Shown one piece after another: positions 36,467 to 46,480 of a stretch of DNA of 64,000 nt. A model generated the notes under the pieces. It searched no databases, was not told the origin of the DNA, and saw nothing but the letters and a program-made list of their open reading frames with translations. This DNA comes from Alkaliphilus serpentinus (GTDB lineage Bacteria > Bacillota > Clostridia > Peptostreptococcales > Natronincolaceae). A program made the position numbers and the translations under genes. Position 1 is the stretch's first letter. Each line of letters opens with the position of its first letter. The DNA lies in contig NZ_WBZB01000024.1 of assembly GCF_009017255.1 (NCBI RefSeq), forward strand, positions 62,001 through 126,000, written 5' to 3'.

Positions 36467-37723
36467 TTAAGCTTTAATACTTTTTTCTTCAACAATTTCT
36501 CCAGACTTTATACTGGGTGACTTTGTCTTTATCCTAAAGATGCATAATAGAGCTAATGCAAAGGATGCTGACCCAATAAAGAACATCACCTTATAGCCTA
36601 AGAGATCAACAAAAAATCCAAAAATCAAGGGGCCTGTTATGGCTGCCAATGAGGAAAAGAAATAATAAAGACCTGTATAGGTGCCAATCTTTTCACTGGT
36701 GGTGGCCTCTACAACCATAGGGTAGGAGTTAATATTAATACAAGCCCAACAGAAGCCACCTGTTCCAAACAATATCATCATAATAACATTATAGGGGATA
36801 TTGGCTATAGTCGTAGTGGCTCTAACCAAGCCTAATAGGGCAAATACTGTCATTAAGCCTATAATACCTACTTTTATTGTTCTAACCTTACCAAACTTTG
36901 TTGCTACAAAGCCACTGGGTATGGCAAATACTAAAAAAGCCCCAGCAAAGGTACTTAAAATTAAAGACCCCATTTTTTCTCCTATATCCAGAAAATAAAC
37001 ACTATAGTTACTAAAGGTGGCTTCAATCCCCTGATAGCCAACAAACCAGAAGAATATGGCCAATAATACATACATAACAGTTTTGTCCTCTGACTTCACA
37101 ATCTCCTTTATGGTTCCTGTAATATTAAGTTTATCCTCCTCTGCAGGCACCCCTACCTCCGGCTCCTTAATAGTGAAGAACAACACAGCCAATGCCATAA
37201 ACATCAAAATGGCAGTTCCAACAAAGGGAGCGTGAGGATTCCAGCTATATAAATAAGCTCCAATTGACAATACAAGTACAGAGGCTAAGCCCCCCATGAA
37301 GTTGATGATTCCATTAGCCTTACTCCTTAAGGGAGCGGGAGTAATGTCTGGCATTAAGGCCACTGTAGGAGCTCGATAAATGGACATAGAGAGATTAAAG
37401 AAAAAGAGTATAATAATTAAGGATAAGAAGCTGGTATACCTAGGTAATATAATAAATAGTATTGCAGAAATGGGTATACCAATTAACAAAAAAGGCATCC
37501 GTCGACCTACTGATGTACGGGTTCTATCACTTAAGCTGGCAAAATAGGGAATTAGTGATATAGCCAAAATGTTGTCAAAGGTCATAATAGAGTTAATCAA
37601 AAATTGACTGTTAATATAGTTCTTTAAAAAAAGCGGGATATAAAAGTTATAGAGGGGCCATACCAAACTAATACAAAAGAAGCCAAGGCCCAGGACAAAG
37701 GTCCTTCGATAGTTTAACTTCAT
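36467..37723 (-). CDS. MFS transporter (SLC45/GPH-like)
   Basis: A 418-residue permease with twelve hydrophobic segments. The loop after helix 2 reads ASLSDRTRTSVGRRMP, the signature seen in SLC45/sugar:cation symporters. The ATG at 37723 lies behind AAAGGGAG; the in-frame start at 37741 is less likely. It follows a glycerophosphodiesterase gene by 31 bases on the same strand, so the two are probably co-transcribed and the cargo may be a phosphodiester-derived compound or a sugar. The substrate is not determined by sequence. Confidence 0.82.
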   Translation of the reverse strand: MKLNYRRTFVLGLGFFCISLVWPLYNFYIPLFLKNYINSQFLINSIMTFDNILAISLIPYFASLSDRTRTSVGRRMPFLLIGIPISAILFIILPRYTSFLSLIIILFFFNLSMSIYRAPTVALMPDITPAPLRSKANGIINFMGGLASVLVLSIGAYLYSWNPHAPFVGTAILMFMALAVLFFTIKEPEVGVPAEEDKLNITGTIKEIVKSEDKTVMYVLLAIFFWFVGYQGIEATFSNYSVYFLDIGEKMGSLILSTFAGAFLVFAIPSGFVATKFGKVRTIKVGIIGLMTVFALLGLVRATTTIANIPYNVIMMILFGTGGFCWACININSYPMVVEATTSEKIGTYTGLYYFFSSLAAITGPLIFGFFVDLLGYKVMFFIGSASFALALLCIFRIKTKSPSIKSGEIVEEKSIKA

Positions 37724-37754
37724 GAATATTCTCCCTTTCACGTATATTTTGTTG

Positions 37755-38486
37755 TTATCTTTCCTTTAATATAGCCAAGCCCCTGTCAGGGTAGTTGGTG
37801 ATCACCCCAGAAATTCCACAATCAATGGCATATTTCAGATATTGAGGTTCATTGACAGTAAAGGTATTAACAAAGAGCCCCTTCTCAGCTGAAAGCTTAA
37901 CCAGCTCCGGTGTAACATTATAAAAATAGGGATGAATTCCATCGGCTCCTATATCCATTGCGTACTTCCATGGCGATACAATCCCTGCCATATAAAGGGG
38001 AGCTGTTTTCACCCGATTATAAATCCTCTTAACCTCTAATAAAGAATAATGGTTGAAGGAGGATATAATGGTGTTTTCCATTAGTCCATAATCCTCAATC
38101 ACCTTAATTACTTCCCTTTCGATATTTGGATAGAAAATTGGGCCACTTTTTAGCTCAATATTTAACAATAGATCCCTATTTCTTAATAGGTCTAGAACCT
38201 CTTGTAGGGTTGGGACTCTTTGGTTTTTAAATTTTGAACCAAACCAGCTGCCGGCGTCTAAGGCCTTTATTTCCTTGAGGGTTAAATCCCTAATAAATCC
38301 GCTACCATTGGTGGTTCTATCCACCCTTTCATCATGGCATACAATCAGTTGACCGTCGGAACTCATATGAAGATCCAGTTCTATCCCATGGGCTTTAAGG
38401 TCAAGGGCTATTTCAAAGGCCTTCATTGTATTTTCTGGAGCGTAGCCACTGGCTCCCCTGTGGGCTATGATCTTTGTGGCTTTCAA
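37755..38486 (-). CDS. Glycerophosphodiester phosphodiesterase
   Basis: A 243-residue GDPD-family enzyme with the catalytic N-terminus HRGASGYAPENT, the metal-binding ELDLHMSSDGQLIVCHD and C-terminal VNTFTVNEPQYLKYAIDCG. It should hydrolyse glycerophosphodiesters to glycerol-3-phosphate and an alcohol. No signal peptide, so it acts in the cytoplasm. It starts at TTG, 3-4 nt behind GGAGGAGAT. First gene of a two-gene unit with the MFS transporter, which may import or export a related compound. Confidence 0.92.
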   Translation of the reverse strand: MKATKIIAHRGASGYAPENTMKAFEIALDLKAHGIELDLHMSSDGQLIVCHDERVDRTTNGSGFIRDLTLKEIKALDAGSWFGSKFKNQRVPTLQEVLDLLRNRDLLLNIELKSGPIFYPNIEREVIKVIEDYGLMENTIISSFNHYSLLEVKRIYNRVKTAPLYMAGIVSPWKYAMDIGADGIHPYFYNVTPELVKLSAEKGLFVNTFTVNEPQYLKYAIDCGISGVITNYPDRGLAILKER

Positions 38487-39004
38487 TATATCTCCTCCCT
38501 TCTATTATATAAATTATTAAAATCTCTAGAAAATCCTTCTTTTGACAGATAAATTTTATGTTAATTTTCAATCATAAATTGCAATAGCAAATAAGCATTC
38601 AATAATATGCCTTTATTTTATTATTAATGATAATGAAACCAATATCAAACAATGTCTTATCTGTATTTCCAACTATTTATTGACAATTCGAAACACGCAT
38701 AACTATTGAATAAGTATTTCAGTTCTAGTATATAAGACAATGAGATGAGGCTGCTATGCCACTTTTAAGCATCAGACTAAACTGACTATTTGAAGTTATT
38801 AGATGCACTATTTCACCATGCTAGTAAATATTTATAAAGGCTAAACCATAACACTAGTCCCATAAAAAAAATCCCTCTACCATTTCATGCCTAAAAGCTG
38901 TACCCATTCAGTTGGTAGATTAAAATAAAAAATATTGCAGAAAAATATTTAAAGCATGTATATTTGGGGAATGTTAATATATAGAAATTCTTGGAGGTGT
39001 TAAT
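38487..39004. other. 518-base intergenic region with no recognised feature
   Basis: AT-rich; I see no open frame with a ribosome site, no strong hairpin and no repeat module. A possible promoter (TTGACA near 38680) and a ribosome site GGAGGTG just before 39005 are all that can be offered. The length suggests a lost gene or long leader, but there is no positive evidence. Confidence 0.4.
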
Positions 39005-39748
39005 ATGGGTAAGCTAATAGGAGTTGCAATTAGTCCCCATCCCCCCATAATTATGGAGGACATCGGTGGAGGTAGGGAAAAAGAAGCCGAAAAAACCATA
39101 AAGGGCTTAAGGGAGATTGCTGCCTTTATTGAAGCAGGTGTGAGAAATCGAGATAGCCTTTTAGATAAGCATATAAATGAAAGAAGGGATATTTACGACC
39201 TTAAAAAGAGAACAGAAAATATCTATGTGGCATTGGCAAGGGCGGCAGTAGAGGAATGGGTTCAAAAGGGTAAATATTTAGATTGGGAAGCCTTTATGGA
39301 TATCATTTTACCGAGGGAGGCCCTTGAGGATTTGGAAAAGAAACGAGCTGGGACCTTTGTCTCTATCCACAACAATGGTCATCTTCGGGGATGTATTGGA
39401 ACCACTATGGCAACCATGGAGAATCTTGCGGAGGAAATCATCCATAATGCCGTGAAGGCAGCTTCTGAAGACCCAAGATTTTACCCCGTAAGAAGTAATG
39501 AATTAGAGGATTTAGAAATAAAGGTGGATGGCTTGGGTGAAATTGAGGCTATATCAGCAATCCAAGATTTAGATGTGAAGAAATATGGTGTAGTGGTGGA
39601 AAGTAAAGGCAGAAGAGGATTGCTGTTGCCGGATCTAGAAGGGGTGGATACTCCCCAGCAGCAGGTGGATATAGCCAAGGAGAAGGCTGGGATAAGTAAA
39701 GGAGAAGAGGTCAACCTCTATCGTTTTGAGGTTATCAGGTATGAGTAG
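39005..39748 (+). CDS. AMMECR1-domain protein carrying a remnant of a Memo/LigB domain
   Basis: A 247-residue protein. Residues from about 70 on are a complete AMMECR1 domain (YVALARAAVEEWV, GTFVSIHNNGHLRGCIGT, EDPRFYPV). Residues 1-38 (MGKLIGVAISPHPPIIM then GGGREKEAEKTIKGLREIA) match the start of the Memo/LigB-like extradiol dioxygenase domain, including HPPI. In many Clostridia the two domains are fused in one protein of about 460 residues; here some 220 residues are gone while the frame stays open. It belongs to the AmmeMemoRadiSam group, whose function is unknown; the radical SAM partner is not nearby. RBS GGAGGTG. Confidence 0.85.
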   Translation: MGKLIGVAISPHPPIIMEDIGGGREKEAEKTIKGLREIAAFIEAGVRNRDSLLDKHINERRDIYDLKKRTENIYVALARAAVEEWVQKGKYLDWEAFMDIILPREALEDLEKKRAGTFVSIHNNGHLRGCIGTTMATMENLAEEIIHNAVKAASEDPRFYPVRSNELEDLEIKVDGLGEIEAISAIQDLDVKKYGVVVESKGRRGLLLPDLEGVDTPQQQVDIAKEKAGISKGEEVNLYRFEVIRYE

Positions 39749-39839
39749 TGGGACAAAAGGGTTACTGATTTAGAGAAAAATATATAGGTAAAACCAAATA
39801 AAAGACTTCATAATTAGAAGAGATAGTTGAAATATAAAA

Positions 39840-39890
39840 CCTCCTAAAGCAACATTCATTCATGTAATAATGCCTTAGGAGGGTATTTTT
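39840..39890 (+). terminator. Terminator of the AMMECR1 gene
   Basis: Stem CCTCCTAA/TTAGGAGG with an inner GC pair and long loop, followed by TATTTTT. Confidence 0.7.
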
Positions 39891-39900
39891 GAAAGGGTGT

Positions 39901-41412
39901 TTATCTACACAGGTTGTCCAAATCATTACTTAGGTCTTTAATAATTTTTGTTTCATCGGCAAGATCAATAATTCTGCTATTTTCATTTTCTATTGATGCT
40001 AGAATCTCTTGGGTAGCAGCTGCGTGTTCTTCTGATATTGCAGCAATAGATTCCAGTTTTTCCTGTACAGTGCTAAAGGTGCTTGAAATTTCTTCTATCA
40101 TAGAATCTTCCTTTTTAATCTTCATACCCATTGTACTAAAGGAATCCTTAATGGTTTCGAAACCTTGATGTACTTCCTTAACTACACCAGTACCAATTTC
40201 AACAGCACTATTACCCTCCAGGGCCCTCTCAAGGGCAATTTTGGCTTTCTCTTGGGTTCTTATAATAATATCATGAATTTCCTTAGCAGTTTTATTGCTT
40301 TCCTCTGCCAGCTTTCTAACCTCATCGGCTACAACTGCAAAGCCCTTGCCAGATTCTCCTGCCCTTGCTGCTTCAATGGCAGCATTTAAAGCTAAAAGGT
40401 TGGTTTGCTCAGCTATGTCGGTAATTCCAGATAGGAAAGAACTTATGTGACTCATACTATCCTGCAATTCAGTTACTGTTGAAAGGGAGGAGCTTACTGA
40501 GGTCCTTATTGTATTCATCTGGTGATTCATTTTGTTAATTTCCTTGGAATTTGCTGAAACAATATCGATAATGGTATCAGATATAGACTTAACCTCATTG
40601 GAAAGCTGCTTTACTTCAGCTATAGACATAGAGGCGTTGGTCATGGAGTTGGATATGGTATATACCTCAGAGGCCTCCTCTTCAACCCCCTTGGAGATTT
40701 CATTTATAGATAGGGTAATACTACTACTAGCCTCTTTAATATCCTCAATACCTTTACTGGATTTTGAGATGCTTTCATTCAGTATTACTATCCCCCCCTG
40801 GAGCTTTTTCATTGTACTATTGAGCTTGTCTAACAAGTCCCTCCCTTGCTTCTCCTTTTCTATGGCAGTTGCAATATATTCATTACCCCATTTGGTGAGG
40901 AAATAAAGGACAAGAAAAATACAGTTTAGTATAATCATTCTGGAAAGGAATTCCCTAGAGATCTCTTCGATATTTCCCATTAGATATTGGGGAAACTTAT
41001 AGTAGTAGGCTAAGATAAAAATGTTAAATATAATGGCATAATACAAGATCATTTGCTTTCTAAAATATAGTGCCACTTGACAAATACAAATACAAAAAAC
41101 CAGAAAGACCCTTGTAGAAATTGTGCCTTCACTCAAATACAATAATGACAGACCACCCCCCAAAGGAGCTAAGCATACGATAGTTCCTCCAATAGAAACC
41201 TTAATGAAATTCTTTCTCATTAGCAGATATACGATAAATGCAACGATGGTAGCCGAGGCAGTTGCACTCCCCACTTTCAGAGTATGGGTATAAGAGCCAT
41301 CTCCATTAAAATAGGCTTGGGCTGTTAGTAATAAAGAAAAGATAGCAATTAAAATAGTATTAAACCTACTAACCTTCAGAACGTCATAGTTTGCTAAACT
41401 AACCTTTGACAT
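39901..41412 (-). CDS. Polytopic methyl-accepting chemotaxis protein
   Basis: A 503-residue receptor with an unusual sensor: the first 190 residues are about six membrane helices with only short loops ([50 protein letters not shown] and others) and no extracellular domain. No HAMP is evident; a coiled coil leads straight into the signalling domain with tip [16 protein letters not shown] and [13 protein letters not shown]. It may sense a membrane state such as redox, proton force or a lipid-soluble compound (inference). The ATG has GGGGGTG upstream. No close operon partner. Confidence 0.88.
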   Translation of the reverse strand: MSKVSLANYDVLKVSRFNTILIAIFSLLLTAQAYFNGDGSYTHTLKVGSATASATIVAFIVYLLMRKNFIKVSIGGTIVCLAPLGGGLSLLYLSEGTISTRVFLVFCICICQVALYFRKQMILYYAIIFNIFILAYYYKFPQYLMGNIEEISREFLSRMIILNCIFLVLYFLTKWGNEYIATAIEKEKQGRDLLDKLNSTMKKLQGGIVILNESISKSSKGIEDIKEASSSITLSINEISKGVEEEASEVYTISNSMTNASMSIAEVKQLSNEVKSISDTIIDIVSANSKEINKMNHQMNTIRTSVSSSLSTVTELQDSMSHISSFLSGITDIAEQTNLLALNAAIEAARAGESGKGFAVVADEVRKLAEESNKTAKEIHDIIIRTQEKAKIALERALEGNSAVEIGTGVVKEVHQGFETIKDSFSTMGMKIKKEDSMIEEISSTFSTVQEKLESIAAISEEHAAATQEILASIENENSRIIDLADETKIIKDLSNDLDNLCR

Positions 41413-41515
41413 AAGTACACCCCCATTTTAAATATATTGAATATTTAATCAATATATAGTTCGACATAATTTGACAAAGTCCTTTACTGAATCTAAACAA
41501 TATAATTAAGGTGAT

Positions 41516-41555
41516 AAAAAGGCTAGAAGGCAAGATGGCTTTCTGGCCTTTTTAA
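41516..41555 (-). terminator. Terminator of purL
   Basis: Hairpin with AAGGC(C)AGAA arms and a T-run on both sides, placed between the purL stop and the chemoreceptor start; on the minus strand it ends purL. Confidence 0.75.
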
Positions 41556-44500
41556 CTAACTAAAATATTCTACTCCAGATTGAAATAATTTTTGATCCTT
41601 TTCCTGAGGAATATTTTTATAAAGATATTTACCTATGCGCTCAGAGTGCCCCATTTTTCCCAGTATTCTACCATCGGGGCTTGTAATCCCTTCAACAGCA
41701 TAATAGGAGCCGTTGGGGTTATATCCTATATCGTAGGTAGCTTTGCCTGATGGGTCAACATATTGAGTTGCTATTTGACCATTATCAATCAACTTCTGCA
41801 TCTCTATTTCATTTGCTACAAACCGACCCTCGCCATGGGATACAGGTATTCCGTGGATATCCCCTACCTTCACATTGCTAAGCCATGGGGACAAATTAGA
41901 GGCTATTCTGGTATCGGTTATGCAGGATATATGCCTACCAATCTCGTTGAAGGTAAGGGTAGGGGAACCTTCATTTATTTCCCTTATTTCACCATAGGGT
42001 AGGAGACCGAGCTTTATAAGGGCTTGAAAACCATTACAAATTCCTAATATCAGGCCATTCCTTTTATTCAATAGCTCCATAACTGAAGCCGCTATTCTTG
42101 GGTTTCTAAAGACTGTGGCAATGAACTTTCCCGAACCATCGGGCTCATCACCACCACTGAAGCCCCCTGGTAGCATAATGATTTGGGATGAATCTATCCT
42201 ATTGGATAGTTCTTTTATTGAAGCTTCAATATCTCCTGAGGTAACATTTCTAAAGATAAAGGTTTCAGCCTTTCCCCCAGCCTCTTGAAAGACCTTCTTT
42301 ACATCATACTCACAATTGGTACCCGGAAAAACTGGAATAAGAACCCTAGGCTTAGCCAATCTGACAGAGGGTTTCCTTGTGGTGGTTGCATGATAGCATA
42401 AGGTTTCTATTGACCTACTAATGGATGCATGAATCTTTGTGGGGAATATATCCTCTAATGGCTCTTCCCATACCCTTTGAGCCTCCATAAGGTCTATGGC
42501 CATTTCCCCTGCCTCAATTGTAGGAGCCTTTTTAGAAGTACCTACAGTTATATAGGAGATATCTATAAAGGCTGATGGGATATCTACATCCTTAGGAACC
42601 TCCACCAACAGACTGCCATAGTCAGGAGAAAAAAGTAGATTTTTTTCTTTCTGTAAATTGATAATTTCTGATGAAAGGGATACACCAATGCCGTTGCCAA
42701 AGGCCATCTTGCTAAGGGAGGCTGCCAGTCCACCCTGGCCAATTGTGTAGGCTGAGATGATTTTTTCTTCACCAATAAGCTTAGTGATCTGATGGTAGAC
42801 CCTTTTTAATTCTTTAAATTTGGGGATTTCCTTAAAATCCCTCTCAATTGGAATAAGGAGGATGGTATTTCCACAACCCTTAAGTTCGGGGGTAATGATA
42901 TTTCTAATATCTACAGGAGTTGCTGTGAAGGCCACTAGGGTTGGAGGAACATTTAGGTCTTTAAAAGTGCCGGACATGCTGTCTTTACCTCCAATGGCTG
43001 GAATACCCAGCTCCATTTGGGCATAATGGGCTCCTAATAGAGCACTAAAGGGCTTACCCCACTTTTCTGGATTGCTACCTAGTTTCTCAAAATACTCCTG
43101 TAGACTTAAACGAGTATTTTCGTGGTTACCACCCATGGCCACCACCTTTGCTACAGCTTCAATTATGGCATAGAGTCCACCATGGAAGGGGCTCCACTTC
43201 CCAATTTTAGGATTATAACCGTAGGTCATAAGGGTTCCAGTGGTGGTGTCACCAGATTCCACTGGTAGTTTAGCCGCCATTCCCTCTGTAGGGGTTCCTT
43301 GATATTTTCCACCGAAGGGCATCAGGAGGGTGCCACTGCCTACAGTACTATCAAACCTTTCAATTAGGCCCTTTTTTGATGCAATATTTATATTCTTTAA
43401 ATTATCCAACCAATGTTGCCGAAGTCCAGTGGAGGTTTTTTGCGTCCTTTGTGAGAAATAGTTCTCTGAAATTGAAGGCTCCTTTACATAGACCTCGGTG
43501 TGCTGCTCTACACCATTAGTATTTAAGAAATCCCTAGATATATCTACAATCAGCTTATCTCTCCAGGTCATTCTCAGTCGGTTCAAGGAGGTTACCTTGG
43601 CCACTATTACAGCCTCAAGATTTTCTTCTGCTGAAAGGTTTATAAACTCTTGGGCATCTTTATTTGAAACCACCACTGCCATCCTCTCCTGAGACTCTGA
43701 AATGGCAAGCTCAGTTCCATCTAAACCCTCGTATTTTTTAGGAATGGCATCTAGGTTAATATCTAGGCCATCGGTTAATTCACCTATGGCAACGGAAACT
43801 CCACCAGCACCAAAGTCATTACATTTTTTGATTAGCCTGCTGGCATTAGGGTTTCTGAACAATCTTTGTATTTTCCTTTCTGTGGGAGGGTTTCCCTTTT
43901 GTACTTCTGCTCCGCAAGTTAAAATAGAATCCTCTGTATGTTCCACAGAGGAACCAGTTGCTCCTCCGCATCCATCTCTTCCGGTTCTGCCACCAAGGAG
44001 GATCACAACATCTCCTTCGACTGGCTTCCTTCTAACGACATTAGCCTTTGGAGCAGCACCTATAACAGCTCCAATTTCCATTCTTTTAGCAACAAAGCCT
44101 TCATCATAAATCTCTGAAACATGTCCGGTAGCTAAGCCAATTTGATTTCCATAGGAGCTGTAACCAGCTGCGGCACCTGTGGTTATTTTCCTTTGGGGAA
44201 GCTTTCCAGCTAAGGTTTCTGAAATCCCTTTTCGAGGATCTCCACTTCCGGTTACCCGCATGGCTTGATATACATACACTCTACCAGAAAGGGGATCTCT
44301 AATAGCTCCACCTAAGCAAGTGGCGGCTCCGCCAAAGGGTTCGATTTCAGTAGGATGATTATGGGTTTCATTTTTAAACATCACTAGCCAATCTTCCTTT
44401 GTGCCATTAATCTCAGCTTCAACCACAATACTACAGGCATTGATTTCGTCTGAAAGGTCTAGGTCTTTAAGCTTACCTTCCTTTTTAAGCCTTTTCATAC

Positions 44501-45344
44501 CCATAACAGCGATATCCATTAGGGTTATAGGCCGTTTTTCATCACCATAAACATATTCTCTGTCCCTTAAGTAGCTTTTGTATGCCTGATCTATTGCTTC
44601 ACCAAAATGTTTTTTTTCTATGGTAACCTTGTCAATACTGGTTAAAAAGGTGGTGTGTCTGCAATGATCCGACCAATAGGTGTCAATCACCTTCATTTCT
44701 GTAAGGGTTGGATTTCTTTTCTCTTCGTCTCTAAAATAAGACTGGCAGAATTCAAGATCTTCTATAGACATAACAAAGTCCATTTTTTCCTTATAAGTAG
44801 TTAACTGGTGAGGCTTTAACTCTATAAAGCCTTCAAGGGTAGATACATCATCAGGCTGCTTTATATGAACCTTTATGCTTTGGGGCTTCTCCAGTGGGGC
44901 TTCTCTAGAATCTACAGGATTGATACAATAGCCCTTTATTCTATTTATTTCGTCATAGCTAATGTCCCCATATAGTACTATAACCTGGCTGGTTTGAAGG
45001 GTAGGAGCTTCCCCTTGGGTCAGAATCTGTATGCATTGGGCTGCTGAATCAGCCCGTTGATCATATTGACCAGGCAGATATTCCATAGCAAAGGCCTGGG
45101 TGCCTTCTTCAATTTCTAGGTTTTCGTCATAAACAAAGTCGATGGTTGCCTCGGAAAATATTGTAGATCTAGCCTGCTGGTATACTTCCTGGGATATCCC
45201 AGCTATATCGTAACAATTTATGAGTCGTAGTTTCGCTAGATTCTTTATTTTAAGATGTTTTTTTAAATCGAAAAATAGGTGTTGAGCTTCTACATCATAG
45301 CCAGGCTTCTTCTCTACATAAATTCTTCTTACTGTATTCTCCAT
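41556..45344 (-). CDS. purL: Phosphoribosylformylglycinamidine synthase, single-chain
   Basis: A 1262-residue enzyme that turns FGAR, glutamine and ATP into FGAM, step 4 of purine synthesis. It is the large form with all parts in one chain: N-terminal PurS-like region, two AIRS-like synthetase halves (FKNETHNHPTEIEPFGGAATC; IGGKDSMSGTF), and a C-terminal glutaminase with PGTNCEYD, nucleophile Cys in GICNGFQ and SHGEGRF His. Many Firmicutes use separate PurS/Q/L; clostridia commonly have this long form. The ATG at 45344 follows GGAG; the frame is open from 45359. The gene stands alone, without other pur genes nearby. Confidence 0.96.
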   Translation of the reverse strand: MENTVRRIYVEKKPGYDVEAQHLFFDLKKHLKIKNLAKLRLINCYDIAGISQEVYQQARSTIFSEATIDFVYDENLEIEEGTQAFAMEYLPGQYDQRADSAAQCIQILTQGEAPTLQTSQVIVLYGDISYDEINRIKGYCINPVDSREAPLEKPQSIKVHIKQPDDVSTLEGFIELKPHQLTTYKEKMDFVMSIEDLEFCQSYFRDEEKRNPTLTEMKVIDTYWSDHCRHTTFLTSIDKVTIEKKHFGEAIDQAYKSYLRDREYVYGDEKRPITLMDIAVMGMKRLKKEGKLKDLDLSDEINACSIVVEAEINGTKEDWLVMFKNETHNHPTEIEPFGGAATCLGGAIRDPLSGRVYVYQAMRVTGSGDPRKGISETLAGKLPQRKITTGAAAGYSSYGNQIGLATGHVSEIYDEGFVAKRMEIGAVIGAAPKANVVRRKPVEGDVVILLGGRTGRDGCGGATGSSVEHTEDSILTCGAEVQKGNPPTERKIQRLFRNPNASRLIKKCNDFGAGGVSVAIGELTDGLDINLDAIPKKYEGLDGTELAISESQERMAVVVSNKDAQEFINLSAEENLEAVIVAKVTSLNRLRMTWRDKLIVDISRDFLNTNGVEQHTEVYVKEPSISENYFSQRTQKTSTGLRQHWLDNLKNINIASKKGLIERFDSTVGSGTLLMPFGGKYQGTPTEGMAAKLPVESGDTTTGTLMTYGYNPKIGKWSPFHGGLYAIIEAVAKVVAMGGNHENTRLSLQEYFEKLGSNPEKWGKPFSALLGAHYAQMELGIPAIGGKDSMSGTFKDLNVPPTLVAFTATPVDIRNIITPELKGCGNTILLIPIERDFKEIPKFKELKRVYHQITKLIGEEKIISAYTIGQGGLAASLSKMAFGNGIGVSLSSEIINLQKEKNLLFSPDYGSLLVEVPKDVDIPSAFIDISYITVGTSKKAPTIEAGEMAIDLMEAQRVWEEPLEDIFPTKIHASISRSIETLCYHATTTRKPSVRLAKPRVLIPVFPGTNCEYDVKKVFQEAGGKAETFIFRNVTSGDIEASIKELSNRIDSSQIIMLPGGFSGGDEPDGSGKFIATVFRNPRIAASVMELLNKRNGLILGICNGFQALIKLGLLPYGEIREINEGSPTLTFNEIGRHISCITDTRIASNLSPWLSNVKVGDIHGIPVSHGEGRFVANEIEMQKLIDNGQIATQYVDPSGKATYDIGYNPNGSYYAVEGITSPDGRILGKMGHSERIGKYLYKNIPQEKDQKLFQSGVEYFS

Positions 45345-45400
45345 ATTTATCAACTCCATTAATATTTTCTCCGTTGCCTTTACAAGGTCAGTTTAACACA

Positions 45401-45435
45401 TTATAATTAATTAATGAAATTAATGTTAATTATAA
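45401..45435. promoter_or_regulatory. Inverted repeat between purL and the LysR gene
   Basis: Outer arms TTATAATTAA/TTAATTATAA around an inner ATTAAT-GAA-ATTAAT dyad (45409-45423), in the divergent control region. It is a candidate LysR-type operator, though AT-rich DNA makes such symmetry less telling. Confidence 0.4.
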
Positions 45436-45457
45436 ATAACATAAGGAGTGATTATAA

Positions 45458-46348
45458 ATGGATATACGCTTTGAGCTATATAAAACCTTTTACTATGTAG
45501 CTAAGGAATTGAGTTTTTCAAAGGCAGCCGAAGCTTTATTTATATCCCAGTCTGCCGTTAGTCAAGCTATAAAAGCCCTAGAAGAGGCCCTTGATTGCAA
45601 ACTCTTTAATCGTCATACAAAGAGGGTTAAGTTAACCAAGGAGGGAAAGGTGCTATTTAACCATGTGGAGCAGGCCTTAAATTTTCTTAAAAGAGGTGAA
45701 GACAGCATATCCTCCATGAAGGATTTAACCCAAGGAGAGCTTTGGATTGGTGCCAGCGACACCATATGTAAGTACTACCTTATACCCCATTTAGAAAAAT
45801 TTCATAAACTTTATCCTGGTATAAAAATTAAAATTACCAGTAGAACCTCGCCGGTTTGCATGGACCTTTTAATAAAGGGCAATATAGATTTAGCGGTGGT
45901 AAATATCCCGGAAGGCTTTGTAGATAAGAACCTGAAAATCCATGGGGTAAAAAATATCCAGGATAAGTTTATTGTTGGTAAAAAGTATCGAGCCCTAGCT
46001 CAACGGGAGTTAACTTTGAGGGAGTTATCGCAATATCCAATACTGATGCTTGAAAAAAACTCTACCACCAGGAAGTTTTTTAACGACTATTTACTGAATA
46101 ATGATGTAAAGCTGGAGCCTGAAATTGAGTTAAGCAGCATTGAGCTAATGGTGGAGCTAACGAAAATTGGTTTGGGAGTATCCTTTGCGGTGGAAGAGGT
46201 AGTAAGGGAGGACCTTATTAATGAAGAATTATATGAAATAAAGGTTAAAGAGGCTATTCCCAGTAGGTCTATGGCGATCCTTACCAATGTAACCATACCT
46301 GATTCCCATGCTGCTACTAAGTTTATTGAGGTAATAGAGGCTAATTAA
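45458..46348 (+). CDS. LysR family transcriptional regulator
   Basis: A 296-residue regulator. N-terminal winged helix (TFYYVAKELSFSKAAEALFI, SQSAVSQAIKALEEALDCKLF) and a C-terminal periplasmic-binding-like effector domain with GELWIGASDTICKYYLIPHL. It is divergent from purL with 113 bases between, the usual layout for a LysR regulator and its target, so control of purL is possible but unproven. RBS AAGGAG. The effector cannot be named. Confidence 0.92.
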   Translation: MDIRFELYKTFYYVAKELSFSKAAEALFISQSAVSQAIKALEEALDCKLFNRHTKRVKLTKEGKVLFNHVEQALNFLKRGEDSISSMKDLTQGELWIGASDTICKYYLIPHLEKFHKLYPGIKIKITSRTSPVCMDLLIKGNIDLAVVNIPEGFVDKNLKIHGVKNIQDKFIVGKKYRALAQRELTLRELSQYPILMLEKNSTTRKFFNDYLLNNDVKLEPEIELSSIELMVELTKIGLGVSFAVEEVVREDLINEELYEIKVKEAIPSRSMAILTNVTIPDSHAATKFIEVIEAN

Positions 46349-46480
46349 TAATAAGACTAAACCCCAATCTAAAAATCCTTGCAAAGTTAATAAGGAAGGT
46401 AATAGTAGTCAGAATATTGACAAAATAACTTCGATATAATAAAATTATTACTTAATCAATGTGAAATGAGGTGTTGGAAT

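Noticed and set aside
43702-44109. Long plus-strand frames opposite purL
   Set aside because: Shadow frames of a highly conserved minus-strand gene; no ribosome sites and no protein-like pattern.
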